Source: VRUE01 sp963780815 (GTDB lineage: Bacteria > Actinomycetota > Thermoleophilia > Solirubrobacterales > 70-9). Taken from it: a DNA stretch of 64,000 nucleotides. Positions 16,291 to 24,720 of the stretch are shown here, one piece after another. The stretch covers positions 3,598 through 67,597 of the forward strand of contig CAWADG010000002.1 of the NCBI GenBank assembly GCA_963780815.1, in the 5' to 3' direction. Position numbers and translations under genes: made by a program. Each line of letters opens with the position of its first letter. The first letter of the stretch is position 1. The notes below the pieces were generated by a model. The model saw only the letters and a program-made list of their open reading frames with translations, had not been told where the DNA came from and did no database searches.

Positions 16291-18200
16291 GTGGCCGGTT
16301 GCGCGCCGCCGGCCCGGGGTGGCGGGTTCGAGTCGATGAGGGAGAGGGCCGCGTCGCCACCGGGCCCGTCCGGCCCCGCCTCCCCCTCCTCCAGCCGCCT
16401 CCGCCGCTTCGCCGTCCCGGCCTCGTCGACGCTGCCGTCCTCCGCGAGGACCACGCCGTAGGCGTCGACGGCCCGTGCGGCGCTGACCCAGCCTTCTTCG
16501 ACGTCGTGCCTGACCCGCTCCGGATCGCGATGGGTCGGCGGCCCGTAGCCCCCGCCGGCGGCGGAGATCGAGATGATCGTCTCGCCGGCCTCGAGCACCA
16601 CGTGACCCCAGGCGTCCAGCTTCGTGACCTCGCCGTCGGCGCGGCGCATCATCGGCCTGGCGAGGGCGCCGGGCTCTCCGCCGCGGGCCCCGAGCGCCGG
16701 GTTGATCGTTCCGTCGGCCGCGTACATCACCTCCAGCTCGGTGTCAACCGGCCCGTACTCGACGTAAAGGGAGGGGGCGCCACGGAAGCTGCCGGCGCCC
16801 TCGGTGTCCGGAATGATCCTGTCCGCCCAGATCCGCATCGGCCGCAGGAGCTCCAGTACCTCCGTGCTGTCCCGCATCATCGAGCCGCCGTCGCTGGTCT
16901 CGCCGTTGGTCAGCCAGCCGTCCCCGTGCGGGTGGCCGGCGCCGCCGGACTGGCCGAGGATCGTCATGTCGACGAACGGCGCGTTCCCGTGCCTCGGATC
17001 GCGCCCGGAGATGTTTGCGGTCGCCGGCGCGCACTCCGGCCCGGTGGACGCCATGCCGAGGTCGTCGCCGAACTCCGCGAGCGTCCTCTGCACGACGCCG
17101 GCGAGCCGCTCCGCGAGGCCGCTCGTCGCCAGCGAGCAGCTGGCGGGGTGAACCGGGATGCCGAGGCAGCAGTTCTCCCGCAGCAGGACCCTGACCGCCC
17201 GGGCGCTTCCGGAGTTCCGCGGAATCGTGTGGTCGAGGCTGTTGAAGACGCCGATCAGCGCCGAGGTGTGGGCGGTGGACTCGGTCAGGTTGAGGCCGCA
17301 GGGCAGGCAGTCGGGATTGTTTCGGAGGTCGACCTCGATCTCGGCCCCGTCCGGGTCGACGGCGATCCCAACCTCCATCGGCACCCCCTCCTCAACGCCC
17401 CGGAGCGGGACCGGATCATGCAGATCGTGGCCGCTGCGCCGGCCCGCCGGAAGGGTCCGGATCGTCGCCCGCATCCGTTCCTCGCTGTAGGCGAGCCAGT
17501 CGGCGACGTAGCGGTCGAAGGAGTCCCAGCCGATTTCCTCGCCGATTCGCAGTAGCTCCCTCTCCCCGACGCGAGCCGCTCCGATCATCCCGATGTAGTC
17601 GCCGTACCAGTCGTCCGGTACGCGGATCCGCGCCATGCACATGCGGATTACATCGTCGACGTCGCGGTAGTCCTCCTGGACCTTCACGCAGGGGAAGATC
17701 AGGGCCCCCTCCTCATAGACGTCCCTGGCCGTCGCCGTGAGTGTCGTCGGCTCGGAGTTGCCGATGTCCGCCATGTGGGCCTTGACCACCGCGGTCGCCC
17801 GTGGACGACCCTCCTCGTCGACGACCGGGATCAGGATGCAGTGATCGCCGGCGTGGGAGTTGCCGTGGTAGGGCGAGTTGTGGAGGTAGGCGTCTCCTCT
17901 CGCCGGGTGCGGATGGAGGCGACGCAGCCAGCGGCTGATCATGTCCGGCCCGCTGATCACGTGAATCGGCAGCGACTCGGCCATGACGAGCATCTGGTGG
18001 TCGGCGGTGACGATGCAGCAGGAGAAGTCCCTCGCGGTATTGAGGACAGTCGACCTCGCGGTGCGGAAGAGGGTGTTGGTCATCTTCCGGACGACGCCTT
18101 CCATCCGGTTCGTCATCACCGCGAGCGTGACTACGTCGAGGCGGGCCTTGGGGTCGGCTTCCAGCTCAACCCACCGCCTCGGTGGCGAGCGCAGCGGCAT
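16287..18200 (-). CDS. HyuB-type hydantoinase/oxoprolinase beta subunit, copy 1
   Basis: The second subunit of an ATP-dependent amidohydrolase of the N-methylhydantoinase/5-oxoprolinase/caprolactamase superfamily. About 637 residues from ATG 18200. Conserved blocks: MTNTLFRTARSTVLNTARDF, LHNSPYHGNSHAGDH, VKAHMADIGNSEP, NPDCLPCGLNLTEST and AGGGYGPP near the end. The start overlaps the 3' end of hyuA1 by 35 bases; the long open stretch upstream in this frame is antisense-like and not part of the gene. ATP hydrolysis sits in HyuA and the hydrolytic chemistry is thought to lie in HyuB. Substrate could be a hydantoin, lactam or cyclic imide. Confidence 0.88.
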   Translation of the reverse strand: MPLRSPPRRWVELEADPKARLDVVTLAVMTNRMEGVVRKMTNTLFRTARSTVLNTARDFSCCIVTADHQMLVMAESLPIHVISGPDMISRWLRRLHPHPARGDAYLHNSPYHGNSHAGDHCILIPVVDEEGRPRATAVVKAHMADIGNSEPTTLTATARDVYEEGALIFPCVKVQEDYRDVDDVIRMCMARIRVPDDWYGDYIGMIGAARVGERELLRIGEEIGWDSFDRYVADWLAYSEERMRATIRTLPAGRRSGHDLHDPVPLRGVEEGVPMEVGIAVDPDGAEIEVDLRNNPDCLPCGLNLTESTAHTSALIGVFNSLDHTIPRNSGSARAVRVLLRENCCLGIPVHPASCSLATSGLAERLAGVVQRTLAEFGDDLGMASTGPECAPATANISGRDPRHGNAPFVDMTILGQSGGAGHPHGDGWLTNGETSDGGSMMRDSTEVLELLRPMRIWADRIIPDTEGAGSFRGAPSLYVEYGPVDTELEVMYAADGTINPALGARGGEPGALARPMMRRADGEVTKLDAWGHVVLEAGETIISISAAGGGYGPPTHRDPERVRHDVEEGWVSAARAVDAYGVVLAEDGSVDEAGTAKRRRRLEEGEAGPDGPGGDAALSLIDSNPPPRAGGAQPAT

Positions 18201-20271
18201 TGCCCGGGTCAGGACCGAAGGGAAGGATGACCAGGCTGCCGCTGGGCGCACGCTCGGCCGTTGCGCCCGGGTTGAGGACGATGGTCGTGAACGACGACTC
18301 GACGACCGCAGGACCCACGATCGGGGCGCCGGGCGCAAGGGCCTCGAGCCGATGGATCGCGGTGTCGACCCGTTCCATGCCCTCGAAGTAGGCGGATCGC
18401 CGGAGCACGCCCCCGTCTGCAGCGCCGGCGGAGAATTGGTCGGCACCCCCGCCCTGAAGGGGGCATGTGACGCGCGCCCTGAGGCCGACGACCTCGACGA
18501 CGGCCCGCTCGTCGCGGACCGCGTAGACCTCTTCGTGGACTGCATGGAAGCTCTCGACGAAGTCCGCCAAGCCCTCGGCTGCGTCGAGCCCCTGCTCGGG
18601 AAGCCCGATGTCGAGCTGCCAAACCTGGTGGCGGTAGCGGGCCTCGGCGGTCAGCTCGATCCGTGGCTCGGAATCGATTCCGCTGCGCTCGGCGAACTGG
18701 AGGCACCTCCCGGTCAGCTCGTGGACGAGCTCCCGGGCGCTCTCGTGGTCGAATCCGTCGGAGGCGGAGAAGAACGCGGTTGCGAATTCGCCGACCAGGT
18801 CGGACATCAGTGCGCCGCGGGCGCTGAGCACTGCGCCGGCCTGGGGGATCACGACCCGCGGGGCGTCGAGCCGGCGCGCGATCGCCACCGCGTTGAGGCC
18901 GGCGGCCCCACCGCCTCCGATCACCACCGCCGAGCGGGGGTCAACCCCCTGGTTAACCGTGATTTCCTCGATCGACTGGATCATCCGCTCGGTCGCGACG
19001 GACATGATCGCCGCCGCGGCCTCGTCGACCGAGAGCCCGAGCGGGTCCGCGACCTCGGCCCGGATCGCAGCGACGGAAGCCTCGGCGTCGAGCGCCATCG
19101 AGCCGCCGAGGAAGAACTCGGGGTCGATGTGGCCGAGGGCGACGGCGGCGTCGGTCACGGTCGGCTCGCTTCCCCCGCGGCCGTAGCAGACCGGGCCGGG
19201 GTCGGCGCCGGCGCTGCCCGGCCCGACGTGGAGGAGCGAGCCCTCGTCGAGCCAGGCGATCGAGCCGCCGCCGGCGCCGACGCTCTTGACGTCGACCGCC
19301 GGGAAGCCGGTGATGTGGCCCTCGTACTGGATGCCGAGCCAGGTTTCGCGGGTGACGGGGATGGCCCCGCGCCTGACCAGGGTGACGTCGTAGCTGGTGC
19401 CGCCGCAGTCGGCGACGACGGCGCTCTCGCTGAGACCGTCGAGCTCCGCGTAGTGGCGGCCCGCGACCGGCGCCATCGCCGGCCCCGAGTTGAGCGAGTG
19501 GATCGGGGCGGCGGCCATGTCGGCGGCGTCGACGACGCCTCCCCGGGAGGTGATCATCAGCAGCCGGCCGGCGAAGCCGTGCTCGCGAAGCCGCTCCTCG
19601 AGGTCGCTCAGGTAGCTCGTCATCACCGGCTTCAGAGAGGCATCGATCGCCGCGCTCGAGGCGCGGCGATACTCGCGGAGCGTCGGGTTGAGCCGGTGGG
19701 AGAGCGTGAATGGGACGCCCGGCAGATTGTGCTCCAGGAGGCGCCCGACCGCGAGCTCATGCTCGGGGTTCGCGATCGACCAGAGGAGGCAGACGGCAAC
19801 CGACTCCACGCCCAACCGGCGCAGCTCCTCGATCGTCTCCACAGTCGAGGTCTCCTCGAGCGGCAACACGATCTCACCCTGGCTGCCGATCCGCTCCTCG
19901 AGCTCGAATGTCAGCGAGCGAGGTAGGTACGGATCCGGGTATCCGTATGACCAGTTGAAGGGTTCGGTCCGGCCGCCCTCACGGAGGAGCAGGACGTCGG
20001 GGTGCCCCCGAGTTGTGAGCAGCGCCGTCCTCGCCGTGCTGCTGGTGAGGATCGCGTTGATTGCGCGCGTGGTGCCGTGGATGAAGATCTCGGCCTCGGA
20101 AAGGAGTGACTCAATCGGACCTCGCCGGTCCTCGGCGGCGAGCCGGACAGCGTCGAGGATCCCCTCGGCTGGGCTGTGCGGGGTCGTCGATGCCTTGTAG
20201 AAGCGAACCTGACCCTCGGTCTCGACGGCCAGATCGGTGAACGTTCCGCCGGTGTCCGCCGCGAGCCGCAC
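18166..20271 (-). CDS. HyuA-type hydantoinase/oxoprolinase alpha subunit, copy 1
   Basis: A 701-residue actin/hexokinase-fold ATPase subunit. The phosphate-binding DTGGTFTDLAVE lies at residues 6-17, FIHGTTRAINAIL follows, then the second domain with CGGTSYDVTLV, GAGGGSIAWLDEG, GPGSAGADPGPVCYGRGG and the glycine-rich GGGGAAGLNAVAIAR. GTG start at 20271. It overlaps hyuB1, so the two are co-translated, and operator D lies 46-65 bases upstream. It shares its length exactly with the restored third copy, which suggests duplication or similar role. Confidence 0.9.
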   Translation of the reverse strand: MRLAADTGGTFTDLAVETEGQVRFYKASTTPHSPAEGILDAVRLAAEDRRGPIESLLSEAEIFIHGTTRAINAILTSSTARTALLTTRGHPDVLLLREGGRTEPFNWSYGYPDPYLPRSLTFELEERIGSQGEIVLPLEETSTVETIEELRRLGVESVAVCLLWSIANPEHELAVGRLLEHNLPGVPFTLSHRLNPTLREYRRASSAAIDASLKPVMTSYLSDLEERLREHGFAGRLLMITSRGGVVDAADMAAAPIHSLNSGPAMAPVAGRHYAELDGLSESAVVADCGGTSYDVTLVRRGAIPVTRETWLGIQYEGHITGFPAVDVKSVGAGGGSIAWLDEGSLLHVGPGSAGADPGPVCYGRGGSEPTVTDAAVALGHIDPEFFLGGSMALDAEASVAAIRAEVADPLGLSVDEAAAAIMSVATERMIQSIEEITVNQGVDPRSAVVIGGGGAAGLNAVAIARRLDAPRVVIPQAGAVLSARGALMSDLVGEFATAFFSASDGFDHESARELVHELTGRCLQFAERSGIDSEPRIELTAEARYRHQVWQLDIGLPEQGLDAAEGLADFVESFHAVHEEVYAVRDERAVVEVVGLRARVTCPLQGGGADQFSAGAADGGVLRRSAYFEGMERVDTAIHRLEALAPGAPIVGPAVVESSFTTIVLNPGATAERAPSGSLVILPFGPDPGNAAALATEAVG

Positions 20272-20316
20272 GATCGTTCAGCGGGAGAGGCCCCGTGTCG
20301 TTTGATCTGTCAGGCC

Positions 20317-20336
20317 CTCGATCGATTGACGATACA
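20317..20336. promoter_or_regulatory. palindromic operator copy D
   Basis: CTCGATCGATTGACGATACA lies between the end of the TetR gene and hyuA1, upstream of hyuA1, and matches the island motif in the order CGATCGATTG. Confidence 0.5.
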
Positions 20337-20386
20337 AGAGGTGCCTGTCTCGCGAAAGGGGCCGCCGCCCAGTGGCCGGAGGGCGC

Positions 20387-20998
20387 TCAACCCGCGGCGC
20401 CGACCAGCGCGGCGTCGACCCCGGCGGGAAAGAGGGTGCCGATCACTTCGTCTCGAATGCGGGGGCCGTCGAGCGCCGCCTCCGAGGTCATGGCCTGGAT
20501 GACGAGGCCATTGAGCACAGCGTCGAATCTCCACGCCAAGGGGATCGCGTCCGACCGGTTCTCCTGCGAAGCGAGGCCCTCGAGAGCATGATCGATCAGG
20601 TCGTACCAGGTGTGAAGGCGCTCCTCCATGGTGTGACGCAGGCTCGCGAGGTGAACCGCCTCGCCGTAGGCGTTTATCCAGACTCGCCAGCTCTCGTTCA
20701 TCGGCGGGTCATCGGCGAGGGCGCTGTCGAGGAGTGCGGTCAGACGCTTCTCCCCCGCGGGCACCCCGTCGACGGCCGCCCGGAGGCGGTCCTGGGTCCG
20801 GTGTGAGACGAAGAGCAGCGTCTGGGTCAGCAGGTCCTGTCGGTTCGAGAAATAGTGATTCAGCATCCCCGTGCTGACGCCGGCCTCCTCAGCCACTTTC
20901 CTCAGTGTCGTGGCGGCGAAACCCTCGCGCGAGATCACCGTCGCCGCGGCCCGACAGATCTGCTCCCGCCGTATCGGACCCATACCTAGTTTGGGCAT
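20387..20998 (-). CDS. TetR-family regulator (BetI-like)
   Basis: A 203-residue TetR regulator. The N-terminal helix-turn-helix is at about residues 15-60 (TTLRKVAEEAGVSTGMLNHY then FSNRQDLL). The C-terminal ligand domain has the BetI/AcrR-like pattern with WRVWINAYGEAVH. ATG 20998 is preceded by AAAGGGG. It is the only TetR gene in the catabolic island and lies at its centre between hyuA1 and rid2. The repeated palindromes at the island promoters (ACCGAT..ATCGGT type) are the sort of site TetR proteins bind, so it is the prime candidate regulator; that link is inference. Confidence 0.88.
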   Translation of the reverse strand: MPKLGMGPIRREQICRAAATVISREGFAATTLRKVAEEAGVSTGMLNHYFSNRQDLLTQTLLFVSHRTQDRLRAAVDGVPAGEKRLTALLDSALADDPPMNESWRVWINAYGEAVHLASLRHTMEERLHTWYDLIDHALEGLASQENRSDAIPLAWRFDAVLNGLVIQAMTSEAALDGPRIRDEVIGTLFPAGVDAALVGAAG

Positions 20999-21102
20999 TC
21001 AGAGCCCCTTTCCTAGCCCATCGAGAAGGCCTTATATTCGTATATCAAACCAAACGTCCGGAATGCAACCGGCAGGTCCCCCGAACCAGAACGGAGAAGA
21101 GG
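20999..21102. promoter_or_regulatory. divergent tetR/rid2 promoter region
   Basis: A 104-base spacer with an AT-rich stretch TTATATTCGTATATCAAACC (21030-21049) suited to promoter elements for both genes. It lacks a clear full copy of the island palindrome, so autoregulation by the TetR protein is not supported by the motif. Confidence 0.4.
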
Positions 21103-21486
21103 ATGGGAATTGAGCGCCATACCACCAATCCCGCCAGCGGCTTCAGCGATGCTGTCGCCGTGCAGGGAGCAGGCCGGCTGATTCACGTGTCCGGAAACGT
21201 AGGTTTCGGCGCGGACGGGAAGGTCGTCTCCGGCGGAATGGGTGCGGAGGCGCGAGCGACTTTCGACAACATCGAACGAACCCTCGGCGAACTGGGTGCC
21301 GAGATGTCCCAGATCGTGAAGATAAACGCGTTCGTCACCTCCCTCGACGACTACTCGGAGTACGCCGCGGCCCGAGAGGAGCGTTTCGGCGACAAGTTGC
21401 CGGCCAGCGCCACGGTGCAGGTTGCCGGCCTGCTCGTCGGCGCCCAGATCGAGATCGACGCGGTCGCTTTCGTGCCCGACGCCTGA
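21103..21486 (+). CDS. Rid (YjgF/YER057c/UK114) family protein, copy 2
   Basis: A 127-residue Rid-fold protein starting at ATG 21103 behind GGAGAAGAGG. Core segments LIHVSGNVGFGADGKV, QIVKINAFVTSLDDYSEYA and ATVQVAGLLVGAQIEIDAVA match copy 1 closely. As in copy 1, the RidA catalytic Arg position is Ser (LPASATVQV). Transcribed divergently from the TetR gene and convergent with the second aminotransferase, a few bases apart. A role on enamine/imine or other small intermediates of the island is likely but unproven. Confidence 0.85.
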   Translation: MGIERHTTNPASGFSDAVAVQGAGRLIHVSGNVGFGADGKVVSGGMGAEARATFDNIERTLGELGAEMSQIVKINAFVTSLDDYSEYAAAREERFGDKLPASATVQVAGLLVGAQIEIDAVAFVPDA

Positions 21487-21494
21487 GCCGGGCG

Positions 21495-22787
21495 CTAGGA
21501 AGCCGGCGCCCCGGAGATATCCGCCCTGGCCGAGGCGACGTCGGCTATCGCCTGGCCGATCGCCTCCGCCGCCTCGGCCAGTTCCTCCTCGCTGAGCACG
21601 GTGGGGAGCCCGAACTCGCCGCCCGACCCGAAATAGACGCCCCGCGTCACCGCCGCGAGGTGGAGCATCGAACAGGCCGGCCAGTCGATCTCGCCGCCCG
21701 GCCCGTCCAGCACGTAGACGCCGAAGGCCGATCCCACGCCGGCTGTGCGGACGGGCAGATCGCTGGTCGCAGCCGCGGCGGCGATCTCCGCCCTCAGGCG
21801 GTCGGCCTGGTCGTCGATCCGGGCGATCGCCTCGCCGCTGAGATCACGAAGCGCGATCGCCCCGGCGACCATACCCAGAACGTTGCCGTTGAACGAGCCG
21901 CCGTGGTAGAGCGGGTGCTCGGGATGGAGGTCAAAGCTCGCCATCATCTCCGCCGGGGCGGCAAGGACGCCGACCGGAAGACCGCCGCCGATCCACTTGC
22001 CGAGGCAGGTCATGTCGGCGTCGAAGCCGAACCTCTCGGCGGAGCCGCCCTCGGCGAGCCTGAACATCAGGCAGTCGTCGAGGATCAGCAGCACCCCCGC
22101 CTCGTCGGCGAGCCGTTGCAGCTGCGCGAGGAAACCCTCCGGCGGCGGCGTCACCACGCCGGTGTACTGGACGGGCTCGACGATGATCGCCGCGACGTCA
22201 TCGCCGCCGCGTTCCAGCGCCGCGGCGTAGCTGTCGAGCTCCCCGAAGGTGGCCAGCGCGACCCGTCCCGGTTCCTCGGGCCGGTCCTGCAGTCCCACCT
22301 CGAGGTCGTCGTAAGAGCCGTGGTACGCGTGCCACGCCTTGACGACGACCTGCCGGCCGGTCACGTGGCGCGCCAGCTTGATCGCGAGCATGGTCGCCTC
22401 GGTGCCGGTGTTCGCGAAGCGGACCTGCACCTCGCCGGGTATGCGGTCGCAGAGCATCTCGGCGAACTCGATCTGGGCCTCGGAGGCGCCGGGCCAGGCG
22501 GTGCCGCGAGGAAGCGCCCGCTGCAGCGCATGCTCGATCGGCGGGTAGGAGTGCCCATGGATCAGGCTGAGGCCGTTGCAGAAGAGGTCGAGGTAGCGAT
22601 TGCCGTCGACGTCATAGACCGAGGCGCCGGAGCCGTGGTCGAAGACGACGGGATACGGCGCGAACCAGGCCAGAGTGCGGGTGAGCCCGCGTGGCATCGA
22701 CTTCGCCGCGCGCTCCATCAATTGGGCCGAGCGCGGAGTCATCTCGCGGTACCGGCCCTCGATCGGGCTCGTCAATTCCTCTGGCAT
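21495..22787 (-). CDS. class III (GSA-like) aminotransferase, copy 2
   Basis: About 430 residues, intact. Start ATG 22787 is chosen because AGAGGAG precedes it; the frame is open another 90 bases upstream. PLP-site landmarks: GNRYLDLFCNGLSLIHGHSY, FANTGTEATMLAIKLARH, ILDDCLMFRLAEGG (Asp for the pyridine nitrogen) and the lysine in CLGKWIGGGLPVGVLAAP. Both copies have DDCLM where most GSA aminotransferases have DEV(M/I)T. Last gene of the hyuA3-B3-A2-B2 operon, with an operator copy 26-51 bases upstream that could give its own promoter. Probably acts on a beta- or omega-amino acid released by the HyuAB enzymes. Confidence 0.88.
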   Translation of the reverse strand: MPEELTSPIEGRYREMTPRSAQLMERAAKSMPRGLTRTLAWFAPYPVVFDHGSGASVYDVDGNRYLDLFCNGLSLIHGHSYPPIEHALQRALPRGTAWPGASEAQIEFAEMLCDRIPGEVQVRFANTGTEATMLAIKLARHVTGRQVVVKAWHAYHGSYDDLEVGLQDRPEEPGRVALATFGELDSYAAALERGGDDVAAIIVEPVQYTGVVTPPPEGFLAQLQRLADEAGVLLILDDCLMFRLAEGGSAERFGFDADMTCLGKWIGGGLPVGVLAAPAEMMASFDLHPEHPLYHGGSFNGNVLGMVAGAIALRDLSGEAIARIDDQADRLRAEIAAAAATSDLPVRTAGVGSAFGVYVLDGPGGEIDWPACSMLHLAAVTRGVYFGSGGEFGLPTVLSEEELAEAAEAIGQAIADVASARADISGAPAS

Positions 22788-24720
22788 ATGTCGCTCCTCT
22801 GGGTCTGGTGCACCACACATATCGATCGGTCGGTCCGTAATGACCTGCCGTCGCTCCGGGGTCCTCGAGTGACCCATGGCTCAGCTTCGCTTTCGCCGCG
22901 CTCGGTCTCGGTGGCCCGCAGCTCCTCCCGACGCAGCCGCGTCGCCTCCTCGTCCACGCCCAGACGACGGGGCCCGCCTGCGGCCGCAAGATCGACGCCG
23001 TAGACCCCCTCCGCGGCCTCGGGGCTGACCCAGCCTTCAAGCACGTCGTAGAGGACGGCGTCTGGGTCGCGATCGAGCGGATCGCCGTAGCCCCCTCCCC
23101 CGGCCTCGACGCCGCGGATCCACTGCCCCGGCTCGAGCAGGGAGTCGCCGACCGGCTCGGTCGCCCGTTCGCTGCCGTCGGCGCTGATGACGCTGGCGGA
23201 TGCCGCCATCCCGGGCTCGCCGCCGAGGACTCCCTGCGGTGGGTTGAGCGCGAAGTCAGCCAGGTAGAAGGCCCGCATCGGTGTCGCCGATGGGCCGTAG
23301 ACCACCTCCGAGGCGGGCCCGCCGCGCAGCCGCCCGGCGCCTCCCGAGTCGGGCAGCAGGCGCAGCGACCTGAACCGAAGCGGGTACATGCGCTCGAGCA
23401 TCTCGACGCTGTCGATGTAGACGGTCTTCGAGCAGTCGGGCATCGCATAGGTGATCCAGCCGTCGCAGTGCGGCGACGCGGGCCCGCCGTTGTTGCCGAT
23501 CACCATCTCGCTCACATAGGGGTTGCCGTTCTCGTAGGTGCCGGAGAAGACGGCGTAGCCGACGCCGAGCGCGCCGGCGCCCTCGGCGAGCCCCCGTCCG
23601 TCGCCGAGCTGGCAGAAAGCGCTCTGCGCGGCGTTGATGATCCGGTTGAGCACGTTCGTGGTCGAGACCGATGCGGAATACGGCTCGACCAGGCCGCCGG
23701 CGATCGAGCCCTCCCGCAGCAGCACCTCGACGCGCCGGAAGGAGCCCGCGTTCCGCGGGATGTCCTCGTCGAGGCAGTTGAGCAGGGCGATCGTGCAGCC
23801 GCCGCGGGCGCAGTACTCGGAGACGTTGAGGCCGAACGGGATGCAGTCCGGGTTGTCTCGCAGGTCGAACATGACCTTCCCCCGCTCGGGGTCGACCTCG
23901 ACGGCCACCTTGACCTCCACCCCGCCGGGGAGGCCTGGGATCGGGTCGTGCCGGGAGCGGCGTTCGAGGCGCCGCTCCGGCAGCTTGCGGATCGCCTGCT
24001 CCATCGACCGCTCGGAGTAGTCGAGCCACTCGCGGACGAACGCCTTGATCGTCTCCAGCCCGTACCGCTCGATCGACCTCGTGGACCCGCCGTTCGCCGA
24101 TCCTGGCGGCCCCGACCGACGGCAAGGTAGTCGCCGTACCACACCTCGGGAACCCGGATCCGCCGTTTGCACATCCGGATGATGTCGTCGACGTCCTCAT
24201 AGTCCTGCTGGACCTTCACGCAGGGGAAGACGAGCCCGCCCTCCGCGTACACGTCGTCCACGTAGGCGACGTAGGTCGACGGTTCGGCATTTCCGCAATC
24301 CGCCTGATGCGCCTTGGCAGAGGCGGTGAAGACGTGCTCGCCGTCGACGAAGACCGGGACCAGGATCGTGTGGTCGGCTGTGTGGGTGTTGCCGAGGATC
24401 GGATCGTTGTGAAGAAAGGCGTCGCCCTCGCGGAGATCAGGGTGGAGCTCGCGCATCGAGCGGGTCTGAAGCCCGGCGCCGAGGACGTGCACCTGCAGGC
24501 CCTCGGCGGCTGCGAAGAGCTGGTCGTCGGCGGTGATGATCGAGCAGGAGAAGTCGCGCGCCATGTTGAGGATCGAGGAGCGGCCGGTACGGAAGAGGGT
24601 GTTGGTCATCTCCCTGACGATCGCTTCGAACCGGTGCGCGAGGACGGCGAGCAGGGTCGGGTCCACAAGGCCCTCTTCCTCCATGCGTCCGGTCTGCGCG
24701 GCTTCCAGATCCTGGGTCAT
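22772..24720 (-). CDS. HyuB-type hydantoinase/oxoprolinase beta subunit, copy 2 (two frameshifts)
   Basis: Restored length about 648 residues. It starts at ATG 24720, overlapping the hyuA2 stop. The first frame runs to VWYGDYLA; one extra base near 24112-24122 moves it to VGAARIGERRVHEV, and another near 24067-24075 returns a conserved IERYGLETIKAFVREWLDY. The rest carries NPDCIPFGLNVSEYCARGG and AGGGGYGDPLDRDP. Both junctions are clean and the protein is otherwise complete, so these look like indels in the assembly. The last 40 residues are divergent and overlap the aminotransferase start by 16 bases. It differs from copies 1 and 3 (FGLNVSEY rather than CGLNLTE), suggesting another substrate. 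Confidence 0.82.
22819..22838. promoter_or_regulatory. palindromic operator copy E (inside hyuB2 tail)
   Basis: ATATCGATCGGTCGGTCCGT lies 32-51 bases upstream of the second aminotransferase start and inside the divergent tail of hyuB2. It matches the island motif and could mark an internal promoter. Confidence 0.45.
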
